NCBI RefSeq assembly: GCF_029168945.1
Contig: NC_083602.1
Location: forward strand, 46,809,442 to 46,873,441
Length of the DNA: 64,000 nucleotides
Source: Cannabis sativa
Lineage: Eukaryota > Streptophyta > Magnoliopsida > Rosales > Cannabaceae
Direction: 5' to 3'
The notes under the pieces were generated by a model. That model did not search any database. It had not been told where the DNA came from and was given only the letters and a program-made list of their open reading frames with translations. Shown here piece by piece: positions 10,086-23,300 of this stretch. Position numbers and translations under genes: made by a program. Each line of letters starts with the position of its first letter. The first letter of the stretch is position 1.

Positions 10086-11979
10086 TGTTGGAAATTATTT
10101 TACGAGGATCTTAGATCTACCCACAAGTATGTTGTTTAACACCCTAAATAAGAACTTTCTAAAACGATAAATTAAACACATATAAAGTTAACAAAACCTT
10201 ACATTGATGCAGCGGAATTAATGTCTCCTTCCACTCAGATCTCTAACCCTTGTATCCTTTCTGTAGCAGAGTATAATCAAGATCTGAGCCTGAATGTCCT
10301 TCTTCTTTGAGTTTGATCCTTCACAGTCTTCCAATCTATGATTGAGTTACTCCTTGCTGTGTGTGGGCACTCACTCTCTCACTAGGGTCACGAAATTTAT
10401 TAAGAGAAAAAGAGAGGAGGGATTTCGGCCAAGGTATAGAAAATAGGGAAGGCTTAGTTTTTCTGAAGAGAGAAATTTCTGTCAGATAACTAGTGATGTA
10501 TATTTTGACTGAGCCATCACTTTCTATTTATAGGCTACTACTAGGTTTAGGTTAAGAATTATTTGGCATTAAAATAATAAAAATATCAATTTGAAATTCC
10601 ACAAATAGTGGCTGGCCATGGTGTAGTTTATGGGCCCCACTTTATTTTGTAGTTTTATCAAATTTTATTTCTATTTTCTCAAAAACGCCAATTTTTCAAT
10701 TCTGACCATATAAATGCCAAAACTAATTATTTAATAACTAAAATAGATTATTAAATAATATTGTCATTTAATTTAATTATTAACTTGACATATAAAGTCC
10801 ATTTATAAACAAATAAACCTAGAATCTTTTTTCTTTACAATTTCACCCCTACTTAGTGAAAATTCATAAAATTAGACATAGTCTAACTTTAGAATTATAA
10901 TTGATCAATCACGAATCAATTAATGAGTCTTACAAGCAGAATGTTCTCAACTAGAATGGGGACCATGGATCTATATGCTGAGCTTCCAATAAGTGAACCA
11001 AATTTACCAAGTAAATTCCTACTTATTAATTCTTCGTTGAATCCACTCTTAGAACTTAGAATTATACTCTCAGACTTATATAGAGCATATTATATGTTCC
11101 ACGATATCAATATGCTATCTCATTTAACCATTGTTATAATCTTATTGTGATTTAAAGATCCTCTATATAGATGATCTACATCAAGATGGGATTTCCTTAC
11201 CGTTCTCACCCCTCAATGTATTTTGCCCCTTAAAACACTTAGCTACCTGTAAATGGTGTTTAGTGATCAAATAATTAGTCAGTTAAACAAGAGCTCATCC
11301 ATTTACTTCTATTTGCTAAGCTCGAAGGGAATCATCACTTGACTTCTATACACCAGTAGAAGCTATAGATTCCATATTTATGTTCAGCACTCCCACTCAA
11401 TCATACTATCATGTTCCCAAAATATACGTATCACCCTGACCTAAAAGTAGGCTTAACTAATAAATCAAAGAACGTGAATAGTACTCCTGAGTCGAGCCTA
11501 AGAATATAGGATTTAGATTCTTTTAATCTTAAGATCAACTACTGATATTGACTTGGAAAGATATATATAACGGTAAGTTTGTAATATCTTAACTTAGTTG
11601 CAATATCGGGCCAGTCCAATGTATACTCCATACATTCGAAACTAGTATACTCTACTAATGTCCTGGAAAGAACATAACAATTACTCCAAGTGTAAGTACA
11701 CATCATCGCTGATTATCACATTAGTGTAAATCCAAAACACTGATGAAACAGGGACCAAGTCTTTTGATTCATATGATCACAATCACATTCCACTGTGTTG
11801 ACGATACTGTAATTGTGAATAAATATATGATCTGGATTTAACTGATTCTGTGTGTAAATGTAATAAACATATTAAACCATTAGCATGTAGAATTCATGCA
11901 AACATCAATCTCTTCAAATTTCTTATATTGATAACTAATCAGATTGTAAAGAGTTTTATTTAGGGCATAAAAACCAACA
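10086..11979 (-). repeat. Copia-A 3' LTR (1894 bp)
   Basis: From TGTTGGAAATTATTTTACGAGG to GGCATAAAAACCAACA on the plus strand. Collinear with 31770-33664 and 57308-59203. Confidence 0.93.
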
Positions 11980-11990
11980 AACTCCCACTT
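11980..11990 (-). other. Polypurine tract of copia-A
   Basis: Minus strand AAGTGGGAGTT next to the 3' LTR end, identical to that of copia-B at 9675-9685. Confidence 0.85.
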
Positions 11991-13698
11991 GCACTAATAT
12001 AAAACAAACTGTGCAAATAGATCAATCTGATGTCTTGATCTTCAGATCAAGTGTAGTATATTTGAATCCACCGAAACTTCTGGAAACTAGTTCATAAATT
12101 CACTTATGAAACATCCTTTACTATATGCTTTACTCATCAAGGGATACTGAAATCTTTACTGTTTTGAAAGTACATCTGAATTAACAGAAGACATATCTCT
12201 CATATTTTAAAATATGGAATTGAGATAATACAGTGTAGACTTTTCTTCCGCAATATAACTTTCTGGTATTTTCGAAATTTACAAAGTTATAACTCTTCTC
12301 TGGTAGAGCTTGAATTATTATAGAATAATTCCTCCACCCCCAAAGTAAGCACCATCTCAAAGATCTCGAAATGAAATGGTGAGATACCAGGACAACTGAT
12401 ACACAGTTCCTCAATATCTAACATATAGATCACTTTCATAAATCTTTCTTGAATATCTTCTAATGTTCCCTATTTGATTACATCTCAGATAGCTCCCACT
12501 CAATAGCAGATGTCTGGTTAAATAATACTTTTAACCTCTGATTGTTTGGAGAGTTACCTAGTTGTGACTTTTGTATTAGTCTAAAATTTTAAGTCAAGAC
12601 TAAGTCATCAACATAACAGACTAGTATTTGAAGTGAAAAATACATGGCTGAGATAAAGTAATCAAAATTAAGATACCATAAAAATTTATGAGGATTAATT
12701 AAGAATTCTAGGTTCAAGTCATTCGAATAGACTGAACTAGAGTTCTCTATCTTATTCTCATAATTCTGATAAGTTATACCTATCCATGTGTGAAACTTTA
12801 ACAAAGAACTTTCATAGGTATCAAACTTTTACTTACAATAGTAAAATCGAAATAGAACATACAATCAAGATCAAGGATTTATATTGATAATAGCTAATCA
12901 TTATATTACTTCCATGTTTAAAGAAAATATGTGTTACATAGGGATTTCTGGAATAGACTCCACCCCTAAGAATATACATATAGGGTACTGTGGATAACCT
13001 CCACCCCTAAGTATATAGAGATTATGATCCACCCCTAAAGGTTGTAAAGATCATTATTCCCTAAGTGTGATAGAGTTTATGTGGAGTTGAATACTATCCA
13101 GAGTTCAGTAGATATAAAAGATCGTTGAACTGCATAGTTTTCTTAACTTTTCTCCACCCCTATCAGATCAAAAGATCCTTTTATTAAACAAATTCTTAAT
13201 AATTGTATTAGAATGAACAATTATTAATAAACATAGAAATAGTTTCTAGTGTTTATTTAATATAACTCTATGAGGAGTTGTTAATATTATGGAATTTGCA
13301 TCAATAATAAAAACACTTAAATACAAACATATAAATATAATGTGGTAATAATTGATGAAGATAAATTAAATGAAGCTCAATCTCATAAATTGCAATTGTT
13401 GAATTCAAAAATTAAAAGAAACTTTATTAATAATAATAAATGTATTGCAGCAATATGAGAAAAACAGGGATAAATATCCCTAACTAAAATTTGAAATCCA
13501 AATTGTCTTTAAACTAAAACAATTAATTCAAAAATAAATAAAAGAGCTTCATCTTCATCTGGACGATTTCACCCTTGGTCTAGCTTTTTGATCCAACTCA
13601 TCCGAGTTCAAGTAGCTTGGCCTATAAGAAGAAGAAAACAAATAAACAAAGTTAGTCCAGAATCATAAATCCAATTGGATAATAATTCACTAAAACTC
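11991..13698 (-). pseudogene. Copia-A internal region with unreadable pol relics
   Basis: About 1.7 kb between polypurine tract and gag, too short for a copia pol and without a long frame. On the minus strand 12804-12589 ends LQILVCYVDDLVLT, a plausible reverse-transcriptase active-site relic (YVDD). Around 12350-12330 the minus strand reads TTTGGGGGTGGAGG, matching the RNase H relic of copia-B. The sequence CTCCACCCCTA recurs at 12959, 12998, 13028 and 13153, in part the complement of an integrase-core word (GGGGTGGAGA). Large internal deletions must have occurred. Confidence 0.5.
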
Positions 13699-14094
13699 TT
13701 AAAGTTTATAAATAGAAATACCTTGTTTCTTTGCAAGAAGTTTAGGACATTGGGGTTTCCAATGACCTTTCTCATTGCAGTAGAAACACTTTCCCTTAAG
13801 TGTAGCATCACCAGAAGGAGCAGCCTTTTTATGCTTCATGGCTTTTGTTCGCTTCTTGGTGTTCTTCCACTTCTTCTTCGATTTGGGTTTCGAAGCAGAG
13901 GCAACATTTGCTTCAGGTTTGTTCGTCCCATTACCATTCCCAGGATTATGAGGTTTACTCCCTTTCTTCTTGGGTCCTCCAATCAAATTTTCATAAGTTT
14001 GAACGTCATTGACTAATTCATGAAAGTCAATTTCCTTCTTATTCATGACATAATTTGATGTGTATGGTAGAAATGCTGGAGTCAGGCTACTCAA
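13699..14094 (-). pseudogene. Copia gag, C-terminal half with zinc knuckle
   Basis: An open frame of 131 codons. The N-terminal residues (LPYTSNYVMNKKEIDFHEL) match the end of the copia gag core, where a similar NYxMNK motif is usual. A basic, low-complexity linker follows. Then comes a canonical C-x2-C-x4-H-x4-C knuckle at residues 103-116 (CFYCNEKGHWKPQC), which binds RNA in the capsid. The ATG used is internal: upstream the frame runs to the junction at 14120 with the solo LTR and no gag N-terminus exists. On comparison with copia-B, the leader word GCCTTGACTC is joined directly to gag here, so the N-terminal half was deleted before the solo LTR arrived. Confidence 0.75.
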
Positions 14095-14120
14095 GATAAG
14101 GCTTGAGTCAAGGCTATTCT

Positions 14121-16017
14121 TGTTGGAATTATTTTACCAGGATCTTAGATCTACTCACAAGTATGTTGTTTAACACCCTAAATATGAACTTTCTAAAACG
14201 ATGAAATAAACACATATAAAGTTTAGGAAACCTTACATTGGGTGCAGCGGAATAATATGACTCCTTCCGTTCAGATATCTTGCCCTTGATTCCTTTCTGT
14301 AGCAGAGCATTATCAATATCTGAACCTGGATCTCTTTCTCTGAATCTTTGATGCTGAAACTCCTTCTTGCTGAAAGTCATTCTTCACGATCTTCCTCACT
14401 ATGGTTGAGGTATCACTTGCTGTGTGTGGGCACTACTCATACACTAAGAATTTCGAAATTTGAGGAAGAAGAAAGAGAGAGTGGGTTCAGCCAAAGATAG
14501 GGAGAGAGAGAGAGAGGCTCAGTTTTTTCTGAATCAGAAGTGTCAGAAGAAAAGTGTATTTTTCCTGAAGCCTTCACTATCTATTTATAGCATTCCACTA
14601 GGGTTAGGTTTGAATTATTTGGCATTAAAATAATGAAAATATCAGAGGTAAATTCCTATAAAAGTGGTCGGCCCTATGCTAGTGGATTTGGGCCTCACTT
14701 TTTGCAATTTTGCAGTTTTATCTTTTCTGCATCTGATTTTCTCAAAAACGCCAATTTTCTAATTCAACCATTTAAATGCCAATTCTAACTATTAATAACT
14801 ATAAATAATTATTAAATAATATTGTCATTTATTATATTTATTAATTGAACCATACAAAGTATCATAATTAACAAATATGCCCCTAAAACTCTTTCTTTAC
14901 AATTTCGCCCTTACTTAGTGTAAAATTCACAAGTAGACATAGTCTAATTTGAGAATTATAATTGATTAATGAAAACCAATTACATGAGTCTTACAAGCAA
15001 TATTATCTCAACTAGTGCGGGGACCATGGGTCTATATAACCGAGCATCCAATAAGTAGATCAAGAATTTAGCACTAAAATTCACTAACTTATTAATTCTT
15101 CGTTGAATCCACGCATAGAACTCAGAATTGCACTCTCTGTATATAGAATGCTCTATATGTTCCACCATATAGATGCATCATTGGTTATCCATTGTTATAA
15201 TCTTAATGTGATCAATGATCCTCTATATGAATGATCTACACTGTAAAGGGATTAGATTACTGTTACACCCTACAATGTATTTATTCCTTAAAACACTTGA
15301 CCCCGTATAAATGATATTTCAGCTTATGTGAAATGAGTAGTCCACCATTTATGTTCGTTTGGTCAAGCTCGAAGGAGATCATCCTTTGCTTACTCTTCGC
15401 CAGACAGAAGCTATAGATTCCATGTTTATGCTAGCGCTCCCACTCAATTGCACTACCGTGTTCCCAAAATGTACGTATCACCCTGACCTAAAAGTAGGCT
15501 TAACTAACAAATCAAAGAACACGAATAGCCTTTCAAGATTGAGGCTAATCATAACAGGATTAAGAACATTTGATCTAGGATCAACTAGGTGATATTGACT
15601 TGAATAGATATTACGGTAAGTTTAATAAATCTAAGTCAAAGTTCAATATCGGTCCCTTCCGATGCATACTCCATGCATCCAACCTGAGCTTTACTTTAAC
15701 CAATGCTCTGGAAAGAACATAGCACTTCTCCAAATGCAAGTAAACTCTGTTGTAGATTATCATATCAGTAAAACCCTATGTCTGATAAATCTAGGAAACT
15801 TTATTCACATAGTCATGTTTACTTTCCAATGTGTTGACGGCACAATAAACAGGATCAAGTATGTGAAAAGGGTTTCAGATTAATTTATACATTATGTACA
15901 TATAATCATGAAATAAATCATGTGAACCGTGCAACATTAAATGTTATTTCTGATCTATATTAATAAGTAAATCTGATTATATTGAAATGAGTTTTATTTA
16001 GGGCATAAAACCCAACA
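14121..16017. mobile_element. Solo LTR of a copia-A/B-related family inserted in copia-A
   Basis: A single 1897-bp LTR from TGTTGGAATTATTTTACC to GCATAAAACCCAACA, with no internal region beside it. The flanks are TTCT on both sides. Joining the flanks (GAGTCAAGGCTATTCT with ATCTTATGAGC) restores the inverse of copia-B 6801-6826, so the empty site is visible in this window. The left end resembles copia-A LTRs; the right about 120 bp resembles copia-B LTRs. A solo LTR normally arises by recombination between the two LTRs of a full element. Confidence 0.85.
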
Positions 16018-16488
16018 TTCTATCTTATGAGCTACTACCATTGTTTCGCAATTTGCAAGTCAAATATGGTCGCCACCATTAGGGTGATCGATGCCATATA
16101 AAATACTTACAAACTACTTATCTTTTGAGATTAAACGGTGCAAAATTGCTAATGAACTTTCCTCCATTAGGGAGGATTACTCAATAAAACAAACGCGATG
16201 TAAAACCAACAATGGAGATCGAATATCTTAATAATAATAAAGCTCATTCTTTAAAATGTATTTTCTTTATTATTCTAATAAATACATTCATTAAATTCGA
16301 AATTCAGAATTAAAAATTCAAAAAAAAATTAATATAATATTTATAAAATTATACTTTGATGGTGATTTGAAATAAAGTTAATTATTTCCATCTTCGTAGT
16401 AATCTTAAATATAAATATTAAGGAAATTAATTTAAGTTGTATTAATTTAAATTAATTAGCAACTTAAAAATTTCCATTAGAATATATT
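16018..16488 (-). other. Copia-A leader segment between the two nested insertions
   Basis: Reverse-complement homologue of copia-B 6400-6800 (anchors CTCCATTGTTGGTTTTACAT and CACCCTAATGGTGG). Noncoding and AT-rich. It ends with ATATT, the target duplicated by the Tat insertion. Confidence 0.8.
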
Positions 16489-17268
16489 TGTTGCCCCTGA
16501 ATTCGCCCAAAATACGTGGACCAGTCAAAATGGGACACGTGGATCAGATAACTTGTAAATATTTGTTAAGTCTTTGTGCGCCACAAGGAAGCGCCGTTAG
16601 CATGGGTCCCGGAGGAGGCACCCGGAGTACAAGGTACTCCAGGAAGCTCGCATATCGTGAAGGCTCTCCGGGATGTGTCAGGTCTCTCCCGAGCAATCAA
16701 GTCGCATTTAATGCCGCATGGGAGGAAGCGTGTTGGGACTGTAACACGCAATAAAGTCTGACGGCACAACCCCCAAACAGCAGCGCTACAGTAATGATCA
16801 TTTAAGTCTAGCGACGGCTACTCTGCGAAGAGTCACGTCAATCACAAGGCAAAAAGGACATTCTTCATAAAAACCCTACAGCACCTAGGGATTTGACCAT
16901 GCATCACCCATGGTATATTCATTGGAAATACCCAACTTTATGGATACTTACAGATACATGTGTAAGAACAATTCTTGGGATTACCCCACCAAAACACTAT
17001 AAATACCCCCTCAAAGCTCATTTAATGGGGTCGAGAATCTTGGGTTGCATAAGAGCAAGAAGAGAAAATACTCACCAAGAACATTCTCTGTATTTATGAG
17101 AAAAATATTCTCTCAAGTGTGGAATCTGTATTAAATACATCCATTAATAACAGAGACTCGTGGACTAAGGCTCATTAACGCCCCAACCACGTAAAAATCT
17201 TCGTCTCACTTTCTTACAACTCTTTAATATAATCATATTCTAATAGTTGCCGAAAATCTCGGTCAACA
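16489..17268 (+). repeat. Tat 5' LTR (780 bp)
   Basis: TGTTGCCCCTGAATTC to CTCGGTCAACA. The six differences from the 3' LTR lie near 16527, 16816, 16969, 17152, 17219 and 17220. TATA box at 16998-17005. Confidence 0.95.
16998..17005 (+). promoter_or_regulatory. TATA box in Tat 5' LTR
   Basis: TATAAATA about 270 bp before the LTR end. The same box is at 28538-28545 in the 3' LTR. It would drive the genomic gag-pol RNA. Sequence inference only. Confidence 0.65.
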
Positions 17269-17271
17269 TTT

Positions 17272-17289
17272 TGGTGCTTTCATTGAGAG
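17272..17289 (+). other. Primer binding site of the Tat element
   Basis: TGGTGCTTTCATTGAGAG, starting three bases after the LTR. It resembles the site of the deleted Tat-type element (4282-4299). tRNA not assigned. Confidence 0.75.
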
Positions 17290-17331
17290 CTGAGGAAAGC
17301 TGCTACATAACAAGCATCTGACTTCACAACA

Positions 17332-20300
17332 ATGGTGGAGACAAGAAGTACACGTCATCCTCGCCCTCTAGAAGATGCTCAAGATTCCAATGAGGAAGAT
17401 GTGGCCTCAAGAGCAGCAGAGGAGTCCGAGGAAGAAGAAGAAGAAATAGTTCCCGACGAGAACTACGAGGAAAACCTCGACGAGTATGCCTACGACGGAG
17501 GAAGTTACTCGGAATTGGTGCTCCTTAGACAGAAAGCTATCGATCATGAAGCTGAGATCGAAGCTCAGAAAGCGCAAAATCAAAAAATGCAGAAAGTGAT
17601 GCTAGCCATGCAGAAAGCCATGGAGGCAGCTGGTATTCACGTGCATCCCAAGGCAATGGCCGCTGGGCTCGACGGGGAGCCAGCGACGTCTTCGCCTAAT
17701 TCCCAGCAGCAAAGACCTAGGGAACCTAGCCCTATAAGGCACCCTGCTGAGGAAAATCAAACAAAAAACCCTACTTCTACCCCTGGGCGAAAGAAAAAGG
17801 TGCAGGATCCGCGAAGGGTCCGCTCAGATTTCCCTAAAGGGAAAGGTCCGCAGAGGGGCAAGCCCAAGAGAGGGAGTCTTGGCCCTCAGTATCGAGGGGA
17901 CCGGAAAAGCGTTTCTGTGCACCAGGAACCAGGGGGTAGAGGAAGAAGAGGACAGAGATGTCCTCCCACTGATCTGAGAAATCAAATCAATGGGAATCAA
18001 GGTGACCTCCGGGATCACCTTGACCAAAAAAGATACAGGCCCGTGGTCTCCTCGGGTACTGTAAACGAAGGGATCAATGCGGAACTTGCCATACTTCGAA
18101 AAGATATTGCTCGAGTCTCCCGGAGGCAGAAGGGAGACGACTCCGACTCGGATAGTGAGGATCGGGAGCCATGTGCCAAGCATATCCTGGAGGCGGAGCT
18201 CCCTAAAAACTTCAAGATGCCCGAAATGGCGGCGTATACTGGGAACTCCGACCCCAGTGATCACTTGTCACGGTTCAACCGTGTCATGACAGTCATGCGG
18301 GTCAGCAATGACGCCAAATGCTTGTGCTTCCCCCTCACTCTGAGCGGATCAGCGGAGGAATGGTTCAAAAAGCTGGAACCAGGATCCGTGGGTTGTTGGA
18401 ACAAACTCCAAACCAACTTCCGGAGACAGTTTGTCGCCGCCAGGAAGGTTAACTTGGAGGTTAGTGCGTTGACCAACATCAAGCAACTGTCCACCGAAAC
18501 CTTGAAGAATTACATCAAGAGGTTCCGAGAGGAAGCCTCGAAGACCAAGAAGTTCGACGACGGACAACAGCTTGCGCTTCTCCAAGCAGGAATCCGCACT
18601 GGGACTCCCTTCTGGAACGAGTTGCAGCAAGAAGACGCTGCTAGCCTTCAGGACTTCCAGAAGAGAGTCCAAAAATATATTAACCTCGAAGAAGCCCAGA
18701 TCGTGGCTTACGGAGGCTATTATCCCACCGGGATAGCAGGATACATGCCAGGAGTGTCGCCCTCGGGTGTTGTCCCGACCGCAACTCCACAAGTAAGTGG
18801 CATACAGTTCTCCGCTACTCCCGGATACAGCCAGGGCCAAGCTTTGGCACCGGCATCTTCCCATTACGGCAACCCGTCCGGGGTGAATGGACGAGCTCCT
18901 TCACAGACGGCCCCGACTGTTAGCTTAACAGGCCCTACCCAGGGGTCGAGGAGCAAAAGGTCCTCCAAGGGCAGCACCCGAACGGGAGAGAAGCGCCAAA
19001 AGAAGGGGTACACACCCCAATATACTCAGTACACAGAGCTCACGGACTCCCAGGAACGTGTATATTTTGCCACTAGGCAAAATACGCACTACCGGAGACC
19101 ACAGCCATTGTACAAGGATAGCTCCCGGAGAGATCCGAGTAAAAGATGCGAGTACCACAACGACATTGGTCATAGCACCAATGAGTGTAAGAATCTCAAA
19201 GACGAGATTGAAAATCTGATCCGCTTGGGCCACCTCTATGAGTGGATCAAAAATAGGTTGCCCCACCTTAATCCAGGGCAGGTGGCCGGAGGTATGCTTC
19301 CAGGAACGCCAGGGGGTACAGTAGGAGTATTGCCTCCAGCTGCTCCCGCAGGCGACACCCAGCATATCCCCGGGCTACCGCCCCGACCTAATGGACGGGT
19401 AGCCATGATCTCCGGAGGTCCCCATATCGGAGGAAACAATCGCAAGGAGCGAAAACGATATGCCGAGGCCGCGAAACACAGTGAGGTGTGGGAGGTTACT
19501 CAACTCCCAGCTCAAAGGCCTCGGCTAATGGACCAACCCATAACGTTCACGGAAGAAGACGCCAAGACGGTGCGTTTTCCTCACCACGACCCGCTGGTCA
19601 TAGAGACCCCCATCGCAAATAAAGTGGTGGCTAGGGTCCTGATTGACAATGGGAGTTCCGTGAACTTGCTCTTCAAAGAAGCCTTCACTGCGATAGGGTT
19701 GACCGACCGGGACCTCTCGCCTAGTGGGTCACAGCTCACGGGGTTTAATGGGACGACGCTAATCCCGATGGGAAAAGTAAGGCTCCCGGTTACCCTGTGC
19801 CTGGATACCCCCCAGAGCACATTTAAGTATTGCACCTTCGTGGTGGTAGACTGTCCAACAGCCTACAACGCGATCCTAGGCCGACCGGCCCTAGTGGACT
19901 TTGGTGCGATTACTTCAATCCGACACCTGTGCCTGAAATTCCCTACCCAGGAAGCCGGAGTCGGAACTGTGAGGGGAAATCAGGGAGAGGCCAGGCAATG
20001 TTACAATGTTGCCACCCACCTACCTGTACTCATGCTCCGGGAATCCCCTGGAATAGAGAAGGCTGAAGAGGATGAGTTGGATCCTCGCATAGGATCCGAA
20101 AGGGTCGTGGAACCAATGGAGGACGTCGAAGAAATACCAGTGTGCGACGACGACTCCACTAAAGTACTCCGGATAGGGAAGAGCCTGGATCCGGAGGAAA
20201 AAGAAAAAATAATAAAAACACTGAAGGGCGCCATCGACATCTTTACATGGCGCCAAGAAGACATGACCGGCATAAGCCCTCATGTCATCACCCATGTACT

Positions 20301-23300
20301 CAATGTCAACCCGGACATGCCCCCTGTACAGCAAAAGAGACGCCCGCTCGACTCGGCGAAAGCCGAGGCCTTAGAGAAAGAGGTGGACAAACTTTTGTCC
20401 AATGGCATGATCCGCGACGTGTACTATCCGGAATGGCTGGCCAATCCGGTCCTGGTGCCCAAGCCGAACGGGACTTGGCGAGTTTGTATAGATTTCACAG
20501 ATCTAAACAAAGCTTGCCCAAAGGACTGCTTCCCGCTACCCAGGATCGACCAAATGGTAGACGCCACGTCTGGATTTAAACTGTTGTCCTTCATGGATGC
20601 CTATGCGGGGTACAACCAAATAAAAATGCATACGGCAGACCAGGAGTGCACTAGCTTCAGGACCGATAAGGGGGTATACTGCTACCTAGTCATGCCTTTT
20701 GGACTGAAAAACGCCGGAGCAACCTATCAAAGAATGGTTAACCGGATGTTTAAAAGCCTCCTGGGACGGAACATGGAGGTATATGTGGACGACATGCTCG
20801 TCAAATCCAAAGCGTGCAACAGCCATGCAAGCGACTTAGAAGAATGTTTTGAAGTCGTCCGGAGATACGGCATGAAGCTCAACCCGAAAAAATGCACCTT
20901 CGGGGTCAAGTCGGGAAAATTCCTAGGCTTCATAGTCAGCCAAAGGGGGATCGAAGCAAACCTGGAGAAAATCCAAGCTCTCCTGGACATGCCATCCCCC
21001 AAGAAACATAAAGACGTGCAGAGCTTGACCGGAAAGGTAGCTGCACTGAGCCGTTTGATCTCACGCTCCACGGACAAGTGCATACCCTTCTTCAACATAC
21101 TGAAGAAGTGCCAAAAGTTCGAATGGTCGGATGAATGCGAGGAGGCATTCAAGAGGTTAAAAGACCACATGGCCAAACCTCCTATCCTATCGAAACCCGT
21201 CCTTGGAGAAGACTTGTTCCTTTACTTGGCCGTCTCCGAGCACGCGGTCAGCGCTGCCCTGGTCCGGGAGGAAGAAAAAACTCAGCACCCCGTGTACTAT
21301 GTCAGTAAGCGCATGATAGGGGCCGAGACAATGTACCCGGTCATTGAAAAATTAGTATTCTGCCTCCTGATGGCATCAAGGCAGCTGAGGCCATACTTCC
21401 AAGCCCATCCGATCAAAATCTTGACCAATCATCCGCTCCGGCAAGTTCTCCAGAAGCCTGAAGCATCCGGAAGACTCCTCAAGTGGGCGATGGAGCTGAG
21501 TCAATTCGACTTACATTACGTACCCCGGATTTCCATAAAAGGCCAAGCCTTGGCAGACTTCATCACCGAATGTAATGAAGCCGAGGCAACAGCCAATACG
21601 CCGGTACCACCAATCCCCACTTGGAGGGTATTTGTAGACGGAGCTTCTAATGAGAACGGGTCGGGAGCCGGAGTGGCTATGATATCACCTACTGGATTAC
21701 GGCTCCAGGCAGCACTCCGATTCAACTTCACAGCTTCAAACAATGAAGCCGAATATGAGGCCTTGATAGCAGGGCTGAAATTGGCCAAAGCTGTGGGAGC
21801 CAAAAGAGTGGAAGTCTACAGTGACTCTCAACTGGTCGTAAACCAGGTATCCGGAGAATACCAAACTCGCGGCGAGCGGATGGCCGCGTACGTAACAATA
21901 GTCCGAGAACTGCTCCACGAGTTCACGGACTATAAGATAGAAAGAATCCCCCGAGAGAAGAACGCTCATGCGGACTGTCTGCCTAAGTTAGCCTCGGACA
22001 GTGAAATCGAAGAGCTGGGGGTAGTACCAGTGGGACGCTTGGCAGAGCCAAGCATCAAAATAAAAGAGACCACACTAACGGTTGGGCAAGAACCCAGCTG
22101 GATGGTCCCCATCATAAAATACATAACCACAGGTGAGTTGCCCCAAGAGAGGGCACTGTCTCGAAAGATTCAGTATCAGGCTCATCGTTATGTAATGATG
22201 GACCAAATTCTCTACCGGAGAGGACTCAGCATGCCTTATTTAAGGTGTGTATCGGACCCTGAAGCTAGACAAATCATGCTGGAGGTCCATGAAGGGTTCT
22301 GTGGAGATCATACGGGAGGACCCAGCCTCTCAAAGAAAATATTGAGGCAAGGGTACTTCTGGCCAACAATGAAAAAAGATTGTATAGACTATGTCCAAAA
22401 GTGTGACTCGTGCCAAAGGTACGCGAACATACCGAGAGCTCCTCCAAATGAGATCACCTTGATGACCAGCCCCTGGCCCTTCGCGGTCTGGGGAATAGAT
22501 CTCATCGGGTCTCTACCTACGGGAAAAGGAGGGGTAAAGTATGCAATAGTAGCAGTAGACTACTTCACCAAATGGACAGAGGCTGAGCCTATGAAAACAA
22601 TAACTGCTAAGAAGGCATTGGACTTTGTTATCAAAAACATAGTGTGTCGATACGGCTTGCCTCACAAAATAGTCTCAGACAATGGAAAGCAATTCGATTG
22701 CGAGGAATTTACTGACTTCTGCAACCACCACGGAGTAGTAAAAAGCTTCTCCGCGGTAGCGAGGCCTCAAACAAACGGCCAGGCGGAAGCAGTCAATAAA
22801 ATCCTAAAAGTCACCTTGAAAAAGAAGCTGATGGCTTGTAAAAATAACTGGCCTGAAGAATTGCCAAGGGTATTATGGGCTTACCGGACGACCCCCAGAA
22901 CCACGACCGGCCACTCACCATTCTCAATGGCGTACGGTTGTGAAGCAATGGTCCCGGTGGAAACATTATTCCCATCCCACAGGAGGACGACTTATGATCC
23001 TGCAACTAATCAGGCACTGCTCCAAGAAGCTTTGGATCAAGTCGAAGAACTCCGAGATGAGTCTCAAATACGGATGGCTGCTTATCAAAAGAAGGTGACA
23101 AAGTATTTTAACTCCAAGGTTAAAAGCAGAAAATTCGCTATTGGGGATATGGTCCTAAGAAGGGTTTTTCCAGCCACCCAAGAACCCGGAGTGGGGGTAC
23201 TTGGACCAAATTGGGAAGGACCATATGAGATCGAGGACGAGATCGGTTCTGGCACTTACAAACTAAAAAGAATGGACGGAACCACTGTCCCAAGAGCCTG

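Noticed and set aside
10923..11150. 75-codon open frame inside the copia-A LTR, repeated at 58145-58372
   Set aside because: Recurs because the LTR recurs; it lies antisense to the element and has no family resemblance.
16488..16754. Open frames inside the Tat LTR, repeated at 28028-28294
   Set aside because: Same sequence in both LTRs on both strands, upstream of the TATA box, no recognisable motif.
19639..19656. Tat protease Asp-Asn-Gly instead of Asp-Thr/Ser-Gly
   Set aside because: The second position is variable in plant Ty3/gypsy proteases of this lineage, so I do not count it as a defect.
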